From Kiritimatiellales bacterium (GTDB lineage: Bacteria > Verrucomicrobiota > Kiritimatiellia > Kiritimatiellales > Pontiellaceae): a DNA stretch of 20,765 nucleotides. Under the pieces are notes generated by a model. It had not been told where the DNA came from, made no database searches, and was given only the letters and a program-made list of their open reading frames with translations. Of the stretch, positions 8,203-15,654 are shown piece by piece (positions within the stretch are counted from its first letter, which is position 1; every line of letters begins with the position of its first letter). The position numbers were made by a program, and so were the translations under genes. The DNA is taken from the NCBI GenBank assembly GCA_013042165.1, contig JABDQT010000003.1:1-20765 (forward strand), given 5' to 3'.

Positions 8203-9090
8203 TTACGATGCACTTCCGAAGATGACGAGCGAGAGGGCCGCCATCAGGATGGCGGTTCCAGCCAACCGGCGAAGCAAAACGGCTCGCGAAACATGATGCT
8301 CCCGGCCGCCGATGAAACGGCCCAGCCCCCATGCCACAAGGATGCTCATGACAGACCGGGTGCTGTACGCGATATTCACCTCCGGTGCATGGCCATAATG
8401 CCCGAGTGCGAACGCCATGCAAAGCGCAGTGAGCGCACTGAAGGCCGCCGCCGTCAGCACGTGTGTTTTTGCCTTGCGGCTCAGCTGCACCCACGGCGTG
8501 CTGAAGCGCGGAATCAACACCAAAGAGGCCAGCGCGGCAAGGCCGAATGTGATCGACGCAAAACGCAGGACGACCCACTCGCGGGCCCACTGCTGCAGGC
8601 AGGTGTCGCATAGAGCAAAGCTCACGGCGCTTCCCAGCGTCATCGCCGCTGTGCGCGGAAAGGAGTGCACGGTTGACACATTGGGCGTCCGAATGACCAG
8701 CAAGGCAATCGCGGCCAGGCCGCAGGCCGCCCATGTGCCCGGTGGAACATGCACACCGAGCAATGCCGATACAAACAAGGCATTGAGCAGCGGCTTTACC
8801 CCCGAAAGCGGAGCGACAATGCTGAGATCACCGGTGCGCAGGGCGAGGACAAAAAAGAGGCTCCCGGAAAAGAACAGTATCGCAGCAACGACCGGCTGAT
8901 ACCACAGATCCCAGGGTATGGGCTCCCCGCCCGCAAACAGGAATGGCAGGAGCAGCAGCGCAGTCGCCCACATCGACACGGCGGTTGCGCGGAACAGGCC
9001 GCAGCCTTCCGCCATCGATTGCTTCGTAAAGAGCCCGCCCATGCTGTAGCCGACAGCTGCAACAAGTCCGAGGAGCAGATATACAGGCAT
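8203..9090 (-). CDS. EamA/DMT-superfamily transporter
   Basis: A 295-aa strongly hydrophobic protein with about ten predicted membrane helices in two similar halves, as in EamA-domain (drug/metabolite transporter) permeases. The first repeat carries the typical end-of-repeat pattern: a GDLSIVAPLSGVKPLLNALF helix followed by a helix ending near residue 133. The second repeat shows the equivalent NIAYSTRSVMSILVAW. A charged loop (about 135-150) separates the halves. Substrate cannot be predicted: family members export amino acids, nucleosides or other metabolites. The start has AAGGA seven bases upstream. It follows aconitase after 55 bases without an obvious terminator, so read-through is possible. 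Confidence 0.85.
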   Translation of the reverse strand: MPVYLLLGLVAAVGYSMGGLFTKQSMAEGCGLFRATAVSMWATALLLLPFLFAGGEPIPWDLWYQPVVAAILFFSGSLFFVLALRTGDLSIVAPLSGVKPLLNALFVSALLGVHVPPGTWAACGLAAIALLVIRTPNVSTVHSFPRTAAMTLGSAVSFALCDTCLQQWAREWVVLRFASITFGLAALASLVLIPRFSTPWVQLSRKAKTHVLTAAAFSALTALCMAFALGHYGHAPEVNIAYSTRSVMSILVAWGLGRFIGGREHHVSRAVLLRRLAGTAILMAALSLVIFGSAS

Positions 9091-9145
9091 GATACAGTCC
9101 TTCTCGGGCGAAGCGAATCCACCGGCTCTGTCAGCAAATTATCCG

Positions 9146-11764
9146 CTACGCTTCCGCAATGAAATTGCGGAGTACATAGTTAAGCACACCGCCGTTCTTG
9201 AGATATTCAATCTCGAGCGGGGTGTCCACGCGCGCCGTCACACGGAACTCCTTCTCATCGGCTTTCACCGTAAGGATTTTCCCGGGCTCGAAGTCTTCGG
9301 CGATGCCGGTAATCGTGAAGCTTTCCTGGCCGGTCAGACCGAGGCTTTCGGCGGTTTCGCCATTGATGAACTCGCATGGTACCACGCCCATGCCGACGAG
9401 GTTGGAGCGGTGAATGCGCTCAAAGCTTTCGGCGATGACCGCCTTGACGCCCTGCAGCTTGGTGCCCTTGGCCGCCCAGTCGCGCGACGAACCGGCACCG
9501 TACATCTGCCCGGCGAGCACAACGAGTTCCCTGCCTTCATCGATGTATTGCATGGCAGCCGTGTAGATCGGCATTTCCTTGCCGTCCTTCGCCGTGAAGC
9601 CGCCGGCGCGATTGACCAGCTTGTTCTGGATGCGGATGTTGCCGAAGGTGCCGCGCATCATCACTTCATGGTTGCCGCGGCGCGAACCGAAGCTGTTGAA
9701 ATCCTTCTGCTCGACACCGCGTTCCAGTAGGTATTCCGTGGTCGGGTTTTCAGCGGGGATCACGCCGGCCGGGGAGATGTGGTCGGTGGTGATAAAGTCG
9801 CCGAAGTAACCGAGCACGGCGGCATTCGAAATGTCGGACAGCTCGCCGGCGGGCCCCTCGCAACCCTCGAAGAAGGTGGGCTCGCGGATGTAGGTTGAGG
9901 CCTCTTCCCAGGCAAAGGTTTCGCCGGTCGCAATTTCCAGCGCATTCCACTGGTCGTTGGCATTGAAGACGTCCGCATAGACCGCCTTGTAGTATTCGGA
10001 GTTGGCCGCAACCTTTATGGCTTCGTTGAGCTCCTCGGCGGTGTACCAGATATCCTTGAGATACACGTCGTTCCCGTCCCGGTCCTGCCCGATCGGGTCG
10101 TTTTCGAGATCGATATCGACCGTACCGGCCAGGCCGTAGGCCACCACCAGCGGCGGCGATGCGAGATAGTTGGACTTGGTGAGCGGATGGACGCGACCCT
10201 CGAAGTTCCGGTTGCCGGAAAGCACCGCCCCGACGGTCAGGTCATTTTCCTTGATAGCCGCTTCAATCGGATCGGCCAGCGGCCCGCTGTTGCCGATGCA
10301 GGTGGCGCAGCCGTAGGCCGCCACGTTGTAGCCCAGCTCTTCGAGCGGTGCCAGCAATCCGGATTCCTTGAGGTATTCGGTGGCCACCTGCGAACCGGGC
10401 GCCAGCGACGTCTTGACATACTTCGGCACCGTCAGCCCCTTTTCGACCGCTTTTTTGGCGATCAATCCCGCGCCCATGATGAGTCCGGGATTCGACGTGT
10501 TGGTACAGCTGGTAATCGAGGAGATGACCACCGCGCCGTCTTTCATCGTGCCGTAACCGGGAACGTCGACTGCCTTCTCCGAAGGGGAAAAGTCGTCGTT
10601 GAATTCCTGCTTGAGATCAGCGATAGCCAGGCGCTGCTGCGGCTTGTTGGGACCGGCCACGCAGGCCGCAACCGTGGATAGGTCGAGTTCGAGCGTGGCG
10701 GTGTAGTCGGCTTCGCCCTCGAAGCCCCAGAGGCCCTGCTCTTTGCAGTAGGCTTCCACGAGTTCGCACTGCTCCTCGGAACGGCCGGTTTCGCGGAGAT
10801 AGTCGATCGTCTTATCATCGATGGCGAAGAAGCCCATCGTGGCCCCGTATTCCGGTGCCATGTTGGCCACCGGGCACCGGTCGGCCAGCGTCAGGTTGGC
10901 CGCGCCTTCGCCGTAGAACTCGACAAACTTGCCGACCACGCCATGCTCGCGAAGCATCTTGGTCACGGTCAGGGCCAGATCGGTGGCGGTGGCTCCCGCG
11001 GCCAGCTGGCCCGTCATTTTGAATCCGACGACTTCGGGTGTGAGGATCGGGATTGGCTGGCCGAGCATGGCCGCTTCGGCCTCGATGCCGCCGACCCCCC
11101 ATCCCAGCACGCCCATGCAGTTGATGGTGGTCGTATGGGAATCGGTGCCAACGAGGGTGTCGGGATAGGCCACGCCGTCTTCGCCAAGCATGACGCACCC
11201 GGCGAGGTATTCCATGTTGATCTGGTGGCAGATGCCGAGACCCGGAGGCAGAACGCGCAGCTTTTCAAACGCCTGCTGGCCCCACTTGAGAAACTTGTAG
11301 CGCTCTTCGTTGCGTTCAAATTCGCGGTCAACATTCAACTTGAAAGACGCCGCGTGCCCGGCATCGTCGAGCTGAACGGAGTGGTCGATGACGAGGTCGA
11401 CGGGAATGAGCGGTTCGATCGTTCCCGCCTGCTTGCCGGCCTTCTGCATGGCGGAGCGGAGCGCGGCGAGGTCGACCACGCAGGGTACGCCGGTAAAGTC
11501 CTGCAGTAGCACGCGGGCGGGCATGTAGGGCAGTTCCTGTTTTTCGACGGCCGGCGTCCATTGGGCGAGCGCCTCGACCTGTTCGGGGGTGTAGGCCGGA
11601 TGGCCCTGCATGCGCACCAGCGACTCGATCAGTATTTTGACCGATTTGGGCGTTTTTGAAAGGTCGCCATAGCCCTTCTGCTCCAGTGCTTTGAGGCTGA
11701 AATAACCCACCTTCTTGCCGGAGGAAAGCTCCAGCTCCTGCTTCGCAAAATCAAATGTACTCAT
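9146..11764 (-). CDS. acnA: Aconitate hydratase
   Basis: This 872-aa [4Fe-4S] enzyme isomerises citrate to isocitrate in the TCA cycle. Domain order is that of the AcnA/IRP1 type: domains 1-3 with DFTGVPCVVDLA, the GTDSHTTTINC segment and the cluster ligands C420 (SSITSCTN), C486 and C489 (YGCATCIG), then the linker and the swivel domain with AGSSRDWAAKG. Length matches AcnA (about 890 aa) rather than AcnB. Relatives of this type bind mRNA as apo-proteins when iron is low; whether this one does is unknown. A GAAGGGCG ribosome site precedes ATG 11764. The gene has its own possible promoter just upstream, inside a palindrome overlapping the end of the preceding gene. Confidence 0.97.
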   Translation of the reverse strand: MSTFDFAKQELELSSGKKVGYFSLKALEQKGYGDLSKTPKSVKILIESLVRMQGHPAYTPEQVEALAQWTPAVEKQELPYMPARVLLQDFTGVPCVVDLAALRSAMQKAGKQAGTIEPLIPVDLVIDHSVQLDDAGHAASFKLNVDREFERNEERYKFLKWGQQAFEKLRVLPPGLGICHQINMEYLAGCVMLGEDGVAYPDTLVGTDSHTTTINCMGVLGWGVGGIEAEAAMLGQPIPILTPEVVGFKMTGQLAAGATATDLALTVTKMLREHGVVGKFVEFYGEGAANLTLADRCPVANMAPEYGATMGFFAIDDKTIDYLRETGRSEEQCELVEAYCKEQGLWGFEGEADYTATLELDLSTVAACVAGPNKPQQRLAIADLKQEFNDDFSPSEKAVDVPGYGTMKDGAVVISSITSCTNTSNPGLIMGAGLIAKKAVEKGLTVPKYVKTSLAPGSQVATEYLKESGLLAPLEELGYNVAAYGCATCIGNSGPLADPIEAAIKENDLTVGAVLSGNRNFEGRVHPLTKSNYLASPPLVVAYGLAGTVDIDLENDPIGQDRDGNDVYLKDIWYTAEELNEAIKVAANSEYYKAVYADVFNANDQWNALEIATGETFAWEEASTYIREPTFFEGCEGPAGELSDISNAAVLGYFGDFITTDHISPAGVIPAENPTTEYLLERGVEQKDFNSFGSRRGNHEVMMRGTFGNIRIQNKLVNRAGGFTAKDGKEMPIYTAAMQYIDEGRELVVLAGQMYGAGSSRDWAAKGTKLQGVKAVIAESFERIHRSNLVGMGVVPCEFINGETAESLGLTGQESFTITGIAEDFEPGKILTVKADEKEFRVTARVDTPLEIEYLKNGGVLNYVLRNFIAEA

Positions 11765-11803
11765 AATATGATCGCCCTTCGGTTTGGTTCGGAAATGCCG
11801 GCA

Positions 11804-11832
11804 AAACTAATGATTGCGCCATAGGGTGTCAA
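11804..11832 (-). promoter_or_regulatory. Candidate promoter of acnA
   Basis: A perfect TTGACA (11827-11832, minus strand) lies 17 bases from TAGTTT (11804-11809), about 40 bases upstream of the aconitase start. The -10 match is poor (3 of 6), so the call rests mainly on the -35 box and spacing. The -35 box lies within the palindrome described next. Confidence 0.3.
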
Positions 11833-11851
11833 TTAAGGAGCAGACCCTATG
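11820..11851. repeat. Palindrome at the acetyltransferase/aconitase junction
   Basis: CATAGGGT (11820-11827) and ACCCTATG (11844-11851) form an exact 8-bp inverted repeat around a 16-base loop. It overlaps the stop codon of the N-acetylglutamate-synthase-like gene and the candidate acnA -35 box. It could act as a terminator or be a REP-like repeat; its copy number elsewhere in the genome is not knowable from here. Confidence 0.5.
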
Positions 11852-12938
11852 CTTCGCATGCAAAGTCTTCGGCGCGCGTGCAGCAATGCCCGATGATGCC
11901 GGAGATGGCTTCGGTCGGGACGCCGCGCCAGAAGATCTGCCACCGGCCTTCGGCGTGATGGCCGGCCGCCTGATTGTGGTACCACGAGTTGAAGGGATTC
12001 AACACATTCGAGCGCCAGAACAGGGCGTCATGATTGCGGCTGACCTCGCGCCAAAGCTCCATGGCCACTCCCTCGCCACGTGCTTCCCGCCCCACGGCAA
12101 ACTTGGAAAGGTAGAATCCGGCAGGATGTTCTTCGAGCAGCACCGCCCCCCGATAGTCCTTTTCGATATAGGCGTGCGATACCTGGTCGAGGAATGCTTC
12201 GGAGACCAGTTTTTTTCCAAAGCTGGTTTCCAGCAGGTTCAGCAATCGGACCCGATCAACACCGTCCAATTTTTTGAAATTCAGGATTTCACTTCCCCTT
12301 CGGAAGAGTGTGCCCGCCCCCTTGACCGTGAAGATTTCCTGCAGCAGGTTGATCGGCGAGGTAATGGAAAGGTGTACGCCGGGCCGCGCTTCGAGCAGCG
12401 TTTTTCCAAGTGATGGAAAGTCGTATTCCAGCGGCTCGACGGTATGGAGATTTTCCTTGTGGGTGTAGACATAGGGCAGCGGCTCGCCGGAATCCGCATT
12501 CAGTCCGCCGGCCGCACGGATGAAATGGACCCGCTTGGCCGTTTCGGGCAGCAGCTGCAGCAGCGCGGCTTCCATCGTCATGTTTTCAGCCACCAGTACG
12601 GGAACCTTTTCCGCGCCGCGCGCCTGCCGGATGAAACCGGAAACCGAAGCAGCCTCCATGGACTGGAACTCAAAGATGGGCTCGACTGCGAGGGCCGCCT
12701 GCATCTTTACCGCCTCCGGGCCGCACAGCAGGATGGCGGGCACCAGTTCAAGCCGGAGCAGAAAGTGCAGATCGAACGCCAGCACCTCGGCCCCCGCCTC
12801 GATACTCCCGAGATCGGGACAGAGCAGCGCAAAGCAGGCCGATTGCTCGGACTGGAACTTGTCGAGGTAGAACTCGTACTCGTCCCGCCGCCCGATGCTG
12901 TCGAGAAACAGCCGTATGGTTTTATTGAGCGTGATCAT
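11847..12938 (-). CDS. N-acetylglutamate synthase-like acetyltransferase (DUF619/NAT domain, degenerate kinase-like N-terminus)
   Basis: A 363-aa protein resembling the fused kinase/acetyltransferase type of N-acetylglutamate synthase (first step of arginine synthesis: acetyl-CoA plus glutamate). Residues about 1-200 resemble a shortened amino-acid-kinase fold but lack an obvious glycine-rich K-x-G-G start. GTLFRRGSEIL (209-219) and the L-x-x-S-F-G-K-x-L segment at 236-244 match the linker of this class. Residues about 245-345 form a GNAT-like NAT domain with YLSKFAVGREARGEG (276-290), the ALFWRS strand and NPFNSWYHNQA. I infer an acetyltransferase that has lost kinase activity. It is 82 bases upstream of acnA on the same strand; the unusually Cys-rich tail (C352, C353, C361) is unexplained. 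No other arg gene is nearby, so the substrate is not proven. Confidence 0.78.
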   Translation of the reverse strand: MITLNKTIRLFLDSIGRRDEYEFYLDKFQSEQSACFALLCPDLGSIEAGAEVLAFDLHFLLRLELVPAILLCGPEAVKMQAALAVEPIFEFQSMEAASVSGFIRQARGAEKVPVLVAENMTMEAALLQLLPETAKRVHFIRAAGGLNADSGEPLPYVYTHKENLHTVEPLEYDFPSLGKTLLEARPGVHLSITSPINLLQEIFTVKGAGTLFRRGSEILNFKKLDGVDRVRLLNLLETSFGKKLVSEAFLDQVSHAYIEKDYRGAVLLEEHPAGFYLSKFAVGREARGEGVAMELWREVSRNHDALFWRSNVLNPFNSWYHNQAAGHHAEGRWQIFWRGVPTEAISGIIGHCCTRAEDFACEA

Positions 12939-12950
12939 TTCCAGGATTTA

Positions 12951-12980
12951 GCCACAGATAAACACAGAAGGACACGGATT
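12951..12980. repeat. Left arm of inverted repeat R1 flanking the GxxExxY gene
   Basis: A purine-rich arm beginning AGCCACAGATAAACAC from base 12950, then a 10-base internal duplication (AGAAGGACAC) and GGAT. Its outer 16 and inner 4 bases match the reverse complement of the right arm at 13372-13391 with two transitions. Contains the GGACACGGA core shared with repeats R2 and R3. Confidence 0.75.
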
Positions 12981-12991
12981 TTTAGATGGAT

Positions 12992-13363
12992 TTAGAAAAC
13001 CATCCGCTTGAACTTCACACCATCTCTTCCAAAATTAATGAGCAGACCAACCTTGTGATTCGAAGCTCTTAGCTCGTTCAATAATTGAGCTTCATCATCC
13101 GACTGATAGGTTCTATGAGCCTTCAACTCGACCACAACCACATCTTCCACAAGAAGGTCGCCAAAGTAATCGAGTAGCTTAACACCCTTGTATATGGCTG
13201 GCGTGGGAGGTTCTTCTTCACATTTGATGCACATCAAAGTTAACTCATGCACCATAGCTTTCTGGTAGACTTTCTCTAAGAACCCATACCCAAGCTCGCG
13301 ATAGACCTCGAACGCAGCCCCAATAATTTTTTCAGTAATTTCCTTATGAAGCAGTTCTGCCAT
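12992..13363 (-). CDS. GxxExxY protein (PD-(D/E)XK nuclease-fold family)
   Basis: A 123-aa protein carrying the family signature G27-F-L-E30-K-V-Y33 and a PD-(D/E)XK-like core: D69 followed by a strand with E79-L-K81. This suggests a small metal-dependent nuclease fold, though the function of GxxExxY proteins is not established. The gene is visibly more A/T-rich than its neighbours, including AT-rich codons on its coding strand, and is bracketed by the inverted-repeat arms 12951-12980 and 13372-13391. Both features suggest acquisition as a small unit inserted between the acetyltransferase and deformylase genes. Only a weak ribosome site (ACTCGG) precedes the ATG. No membrane segment or signal peptide is seen. 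Confidence 0.9.
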   Translation of the reverse strand: MAELLHKEITEKIIGAAFEVYRELGYGFLEKVYQKAMVHELTLMCIKCEEEPPTPAIYKGVKLLDYFGDLLVEDVVVVELKAHRTYQSDDEAQLLNELRASNHKVGLLINFGRDGVKFKRMVF

Positions 13364-13371
13364 CCGAGTTG

Positions 13372-13391
13372 ATCCGTGTTTGTCCGTGGCT
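13372..13391. repeat. Right arm of inverted repeat R1
   Basis: This 20-base arm reads ATCCGTGTTTGTCCGTGGCT and is the reverse complement of the left arm apart from two transitions and the left arm's 10-base insertion. It ends 6 bases from the deformylase stop codon and begins 9 bases upstream of the GxxExxY start codon, so that gene's leader is largely repeat. Confidence 0.75.
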
Positions 13392-13396
13392 CCCTA

Positions 13397-13948
13397 TTAC
13401 AGCGTCAGCTTGGTCTGCTTGACGAGCCGCTTGAGCTTGCCGCCGAGGGCCACCTTCTTCACATGCGACATGCGGTCGACCAGCAAAATGCCGTTGAGAT
13501 GATCCAACTCATGCTGGATAGCGCGCGCAAGCAGTCCTTTTGCATGGAGCTTGGTCCGCTGTCCGTCCAGATTGGTGTACTCGGCATCAATTTCGTACCA
13601 GCGCTCCACATTGGCAAAGATCTCGGGAAAACTGAGGCAGCCCTCCGGCCCGACCTGAACATCCTCGGTATGGCCGGTGACCTCCGGGTTGATCAGTACC
13701 AGCGGCATTTCGATTTCGGGATTTTCGCGCACACCGTCGTCGCCGACATCACTGTCCGGCGGAATATCGACAACAAACATGCGCTCGGTGCGCCCGACCT
13801 GCTCGGCGGCGAGCCCGACGCCCCGCTCCTTGTACATGGTCTCGAGCATCTCCTTCGCCAGTGCACGGATCTCTTCCGTGACGTCCTGTACCTCGTCCGC
13901 CTTCTTACGCAGGATGGGGTTTCCGTATGTGCAAATGGGTAAACTCAT
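13397..13948 (-). CDS. def: Peptide deformylase
   Basis: This 183-aa metalloenzyme removes the formyl group from the N-terminal methionine of new proteins at the ribosome. All three family motifs are present: GVGLAAEQ (43-50), EGCLS (102-106) with metal ligand C104, and QHELDH (145-150) with ligands H146 and H150 and catalytic E147. A modest insertion around 64-80 (PDSDVGDDGV) lengthens the loop after the first motif. No good Shine-Dalgarno precedes ATG 13948. A TTGACA box (13980-13985, minus strand) lies upstream but without a convincing -10. It is divergent from the radical SAM gene. The usual partner fmt is not adjacent in this window. Confidence 0.96.
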   Translation of the reverse strand: MSLPICTYGNPILRKKADEVQDVTEEIRALAKEMLETMYKERGVGLAAEQVGRTERMFVVDIPPDSDVGDDGVRENPEIEMPLVLINPEVTGHTEDVQVGPEGCLSFPEIFANVERWYEIDAEYTNLDGQRTKLHAKGLLARAIQHELDHLNGILLVDRMSHVKKVALGGKLKRLVKQTKLTL

Positions 13949-13991
13949 GGGTACAGGTTTTCGTTGAGTTCACAGGGGTTGTCAATTGAAT

Positions 13992-14020
13992 TTGAGAACC
14001 GGCCCGCTTCGCGGTATACC
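13992..14020 (+). promoter_or_regulatory. Candidate promoter for the B12-radical SAM gene
   Basis: TTGAGA (13992-13997) and TATACC (14015-14020) are spaced by exactly 17 bases. The start codon at 14032 is only 11 bases beyond the -10 box, so a transcript from here would be nearly leaderless. Consensus match only. Confidence 0.4.
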
Positions 14021-14031
14021 TCAGGCACGGT

Positions 14032-15654
14032 ATGAATCAGCAAGAGAACCAATCCGATATTGTTTTCGCGACCTTCAACGCGCGCTATGCGCATTGTTCC
14101 TTCGGCGCGCGCTATCTGCTGGCCAACATGGGTGCGCTGCGAAATCGGTCCGAACTGATAGAATTTGATCTGCAGATGAATCCACGCATCGCCGTTGAGC
14201 AAATACTGGAACACAAACCGCTCATCGTCAGCATCGGGTGCTATATCTGGAACATTGACCTCGCCACACAAGTCGCGGCCCTGCTCAAAAACATTCGCCC
14301 CGATATCACGCTGATCCTCGGCGGGCCGGAGATCAGTCATGAAACCGAAGAGCAGGAAATCTTCCAATATGCCGACCACGTTATTTGCGGCGAAGGGGAG
14401 GTTGAGCTCCCGAAGCTCTGCAAGAAACTGATTACACACCGCGAAGAAAGGAAGGACACGAAGAGTTCCAAATTGATCCCTGCTCCGTGCTCTTCCTTTC
14501 TTCGTGGTGAAAAGATTATTCATGCGGCGCCGGTGGATGTTACGCAGCTCGAGCTGCCGTATGATCTCTACACGGAGGAAGATATTGCCCACCGCGCGAT
14601 CTATGTCGAGTCTTCGCGCGGCTGCCCGTTCCAGTGCGAGTACTGCATGTCGTCGCTCGATCCGTGCGTCCGCTACTTTCCGGAAAAGAACCTGTTTGCG
14701 GCCTTCTCCAACCTGCTCGACCGCGGGGCCCGCCGCTTTAAGTTTGTCGACCGCACCTTCAATATCGATATCGCCTTTGTGCTGAAGGTGCTGGATTTTT
14801 TCAAGCAGCGCCATGCGCCGGGCATGATGCTGCACTTCGAGGTCATCCCCGACCATCTGCCGGATGAGCTGATGGAAGCCGTCAAAGATTGCCCGCCCGG
14901 TATGCTGCAGTTTGAAATCGGCATCCAGACCTTCAACGAAACCGTTGCGCACCGCATCCGGCGACCGCTCGACATTGCAAAGATCGAAGGCAATATGCGG
15001 CGCCTGCGCGAGGAAACCGGGGTGCATATCCACGCCGACCTGATTGCCGGCCTGCCCGGCGAGGATCTTGAAAGCTTCGAGGCCGGCTTCAACCGCCTGC
15101 TCGCGCTCCGTCCGCAAGAGATCCAGCTGGGCATCCTCAAGCGGCTGCGCGGGGCGCCGATCGACCGGCACTCTGACGAGTGGAAAATGGTCTACAGTCC
15201 GCATGCGCCCTATGAAATCCTGCAGACGAGCCAGATTCCGTTTGAGCAGATGCAGCGCATCCAGCGCTTTGCCCGCTACTGGAACCTGACCGTCAACAAC
15301 GGCCAGTTTATCCGTGCCGCACCGTTGGTCTGGAAGAATGCTCCCTCCCCGTTCGCGGCATTCATGAAGTGGAGCGACTGGCTATACGCCAGAACCGGCA
15401 CCACCGGCAATCTGCATATGGTACGCCTCGCAAAACTGCTGCTGGAGTTCCTCACGATTGAAAAAGATCTGGATGAAGAAGCGGTCGTGCAGGCACTATG
15501 GAACGACTATCGGCGTGGCAACCGCCCGGATGTGCCCGGCTTCCTGAAAAAGTTTGGATTTGCACAAGGCCCCGCAGAGCGGGGCGATACTACCGTACCG
15601 CCCGCTTCCAGCGGGCTTGCCCGACAATCGCGGCACCTGCAGGACGAATTATGA
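14032..15654 (+). CDS. B12-binding domain radical SAM protein (DUF4080-type)
   Basis: A 540-aa protein with an N-terminal cobalamin-binding Rossmann domain (about 8-132, VFATFNARYAH then ILGGPEIS and a CGEGE segment) and a radical SAM domain from about 185. The cluster motif is C198-x3-C202-x2-C205 in ESSRGCPFQCEYC. A C-terminal DUF4080-like domain follows. Such proteins probably perform B12-dependent radical chemistry; the substrate is unknown. Two oddities: residues about 135-161, between the two domains, are encoded by the inverted repeat R2; and the last 20-25 residues are encoded by two small hairpins and look non-homologous. The stop overlaps the prmA start (ATGA), so the two are translationally coupled. 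Family call is firm, specific function unknown. Confidence 0.87.
   Translation: MNQQENQSDIVFATFNARYAHCSFGARYLLANMGALRNRSELIEFDLQMNPRIAVEQILEHKPLIVSIGCYIWNIDLATQVAALLKNIRPDITLILGGPEISHETEEQEIFQYADHVICGEGEVELPKLCKKLITHREERKDTKSSKLIPAPCSSFLRGEKIIHAAPVDVTQLELPYDLYTEEDIAHRAIYVESSRGCPFQCEYCMSSLDPCVRYFPEKNLFAAFSNLLDRGARRFKFVDRTFNIDIAFVLKVLDFFKQRHAPGMMLHFEVIPDHLPDELMEAVKDCPPGMLQFEIGIQTFNETVAHRIRRPLDIAKIEGNMRRLREETGVHIHADLIAGLPGEDLESFEAGFNRLLALRPQEIQLGILKRLRGAPIDRHSDEWKMVYSPHAPYEILQTSQIPFEQMQRIQRFARYWNLTVNNGQFIRAAPLVWKNAPSPFAAFMKWSDWLYARTGTTGNLHMVRLAKLLLEFLTIEKDLDEEAVVQALWNDYRRGNRPDVPGFLKKFGFAQGPAERGDTTVPPASSGLARQSRHLQDEL
14437..14509. repeat. Inverted repeat R2, inserted in frame in the radical SAM gene
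   Basis: The arms 14437-14461 and 14485-14509 match as inverted copies at 21 of 25 positions, including the unbroken CGAAGAAAGGAAG. The loop is 23 bases. The left arm carries GGACACGAA, the core shared with R1 and R3. Translation through the element is open and contributes a basic segment starting near THREERKDTK to the interdomain linker. Confidence 0.75.
15569..15616 (+). repeat. Two small hairpins at the 3' end of the radical SAM gene
   Basis: GCCCCGC/GCGGGGC (15569-15575 with 15579-15585, 3-base loop) and GCCCGC/GCGGGC (15600-15605 with 15611-15616, 5-base loop) lie 15 bases apart inside the coding region. They may regulate the coupled prmA start 35 bases downstream or mark another inserted repeat that extended the C-terminus. 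Confidence 0.5.

Noticed and set aside
13945..15204. 419-aa open frame on the minus strand opposite the radical SAM gene
   Set aside because: It lies antisense to clear B12-binding and cluster motifs, and is a composition-driven shadow.
15498..15650. Upstream in-frame extension of prmA
   Set aside because: It lies inside the radical SAM coding region in another frame. ATG 15651 has a ribosome site and the ATGA overlap.
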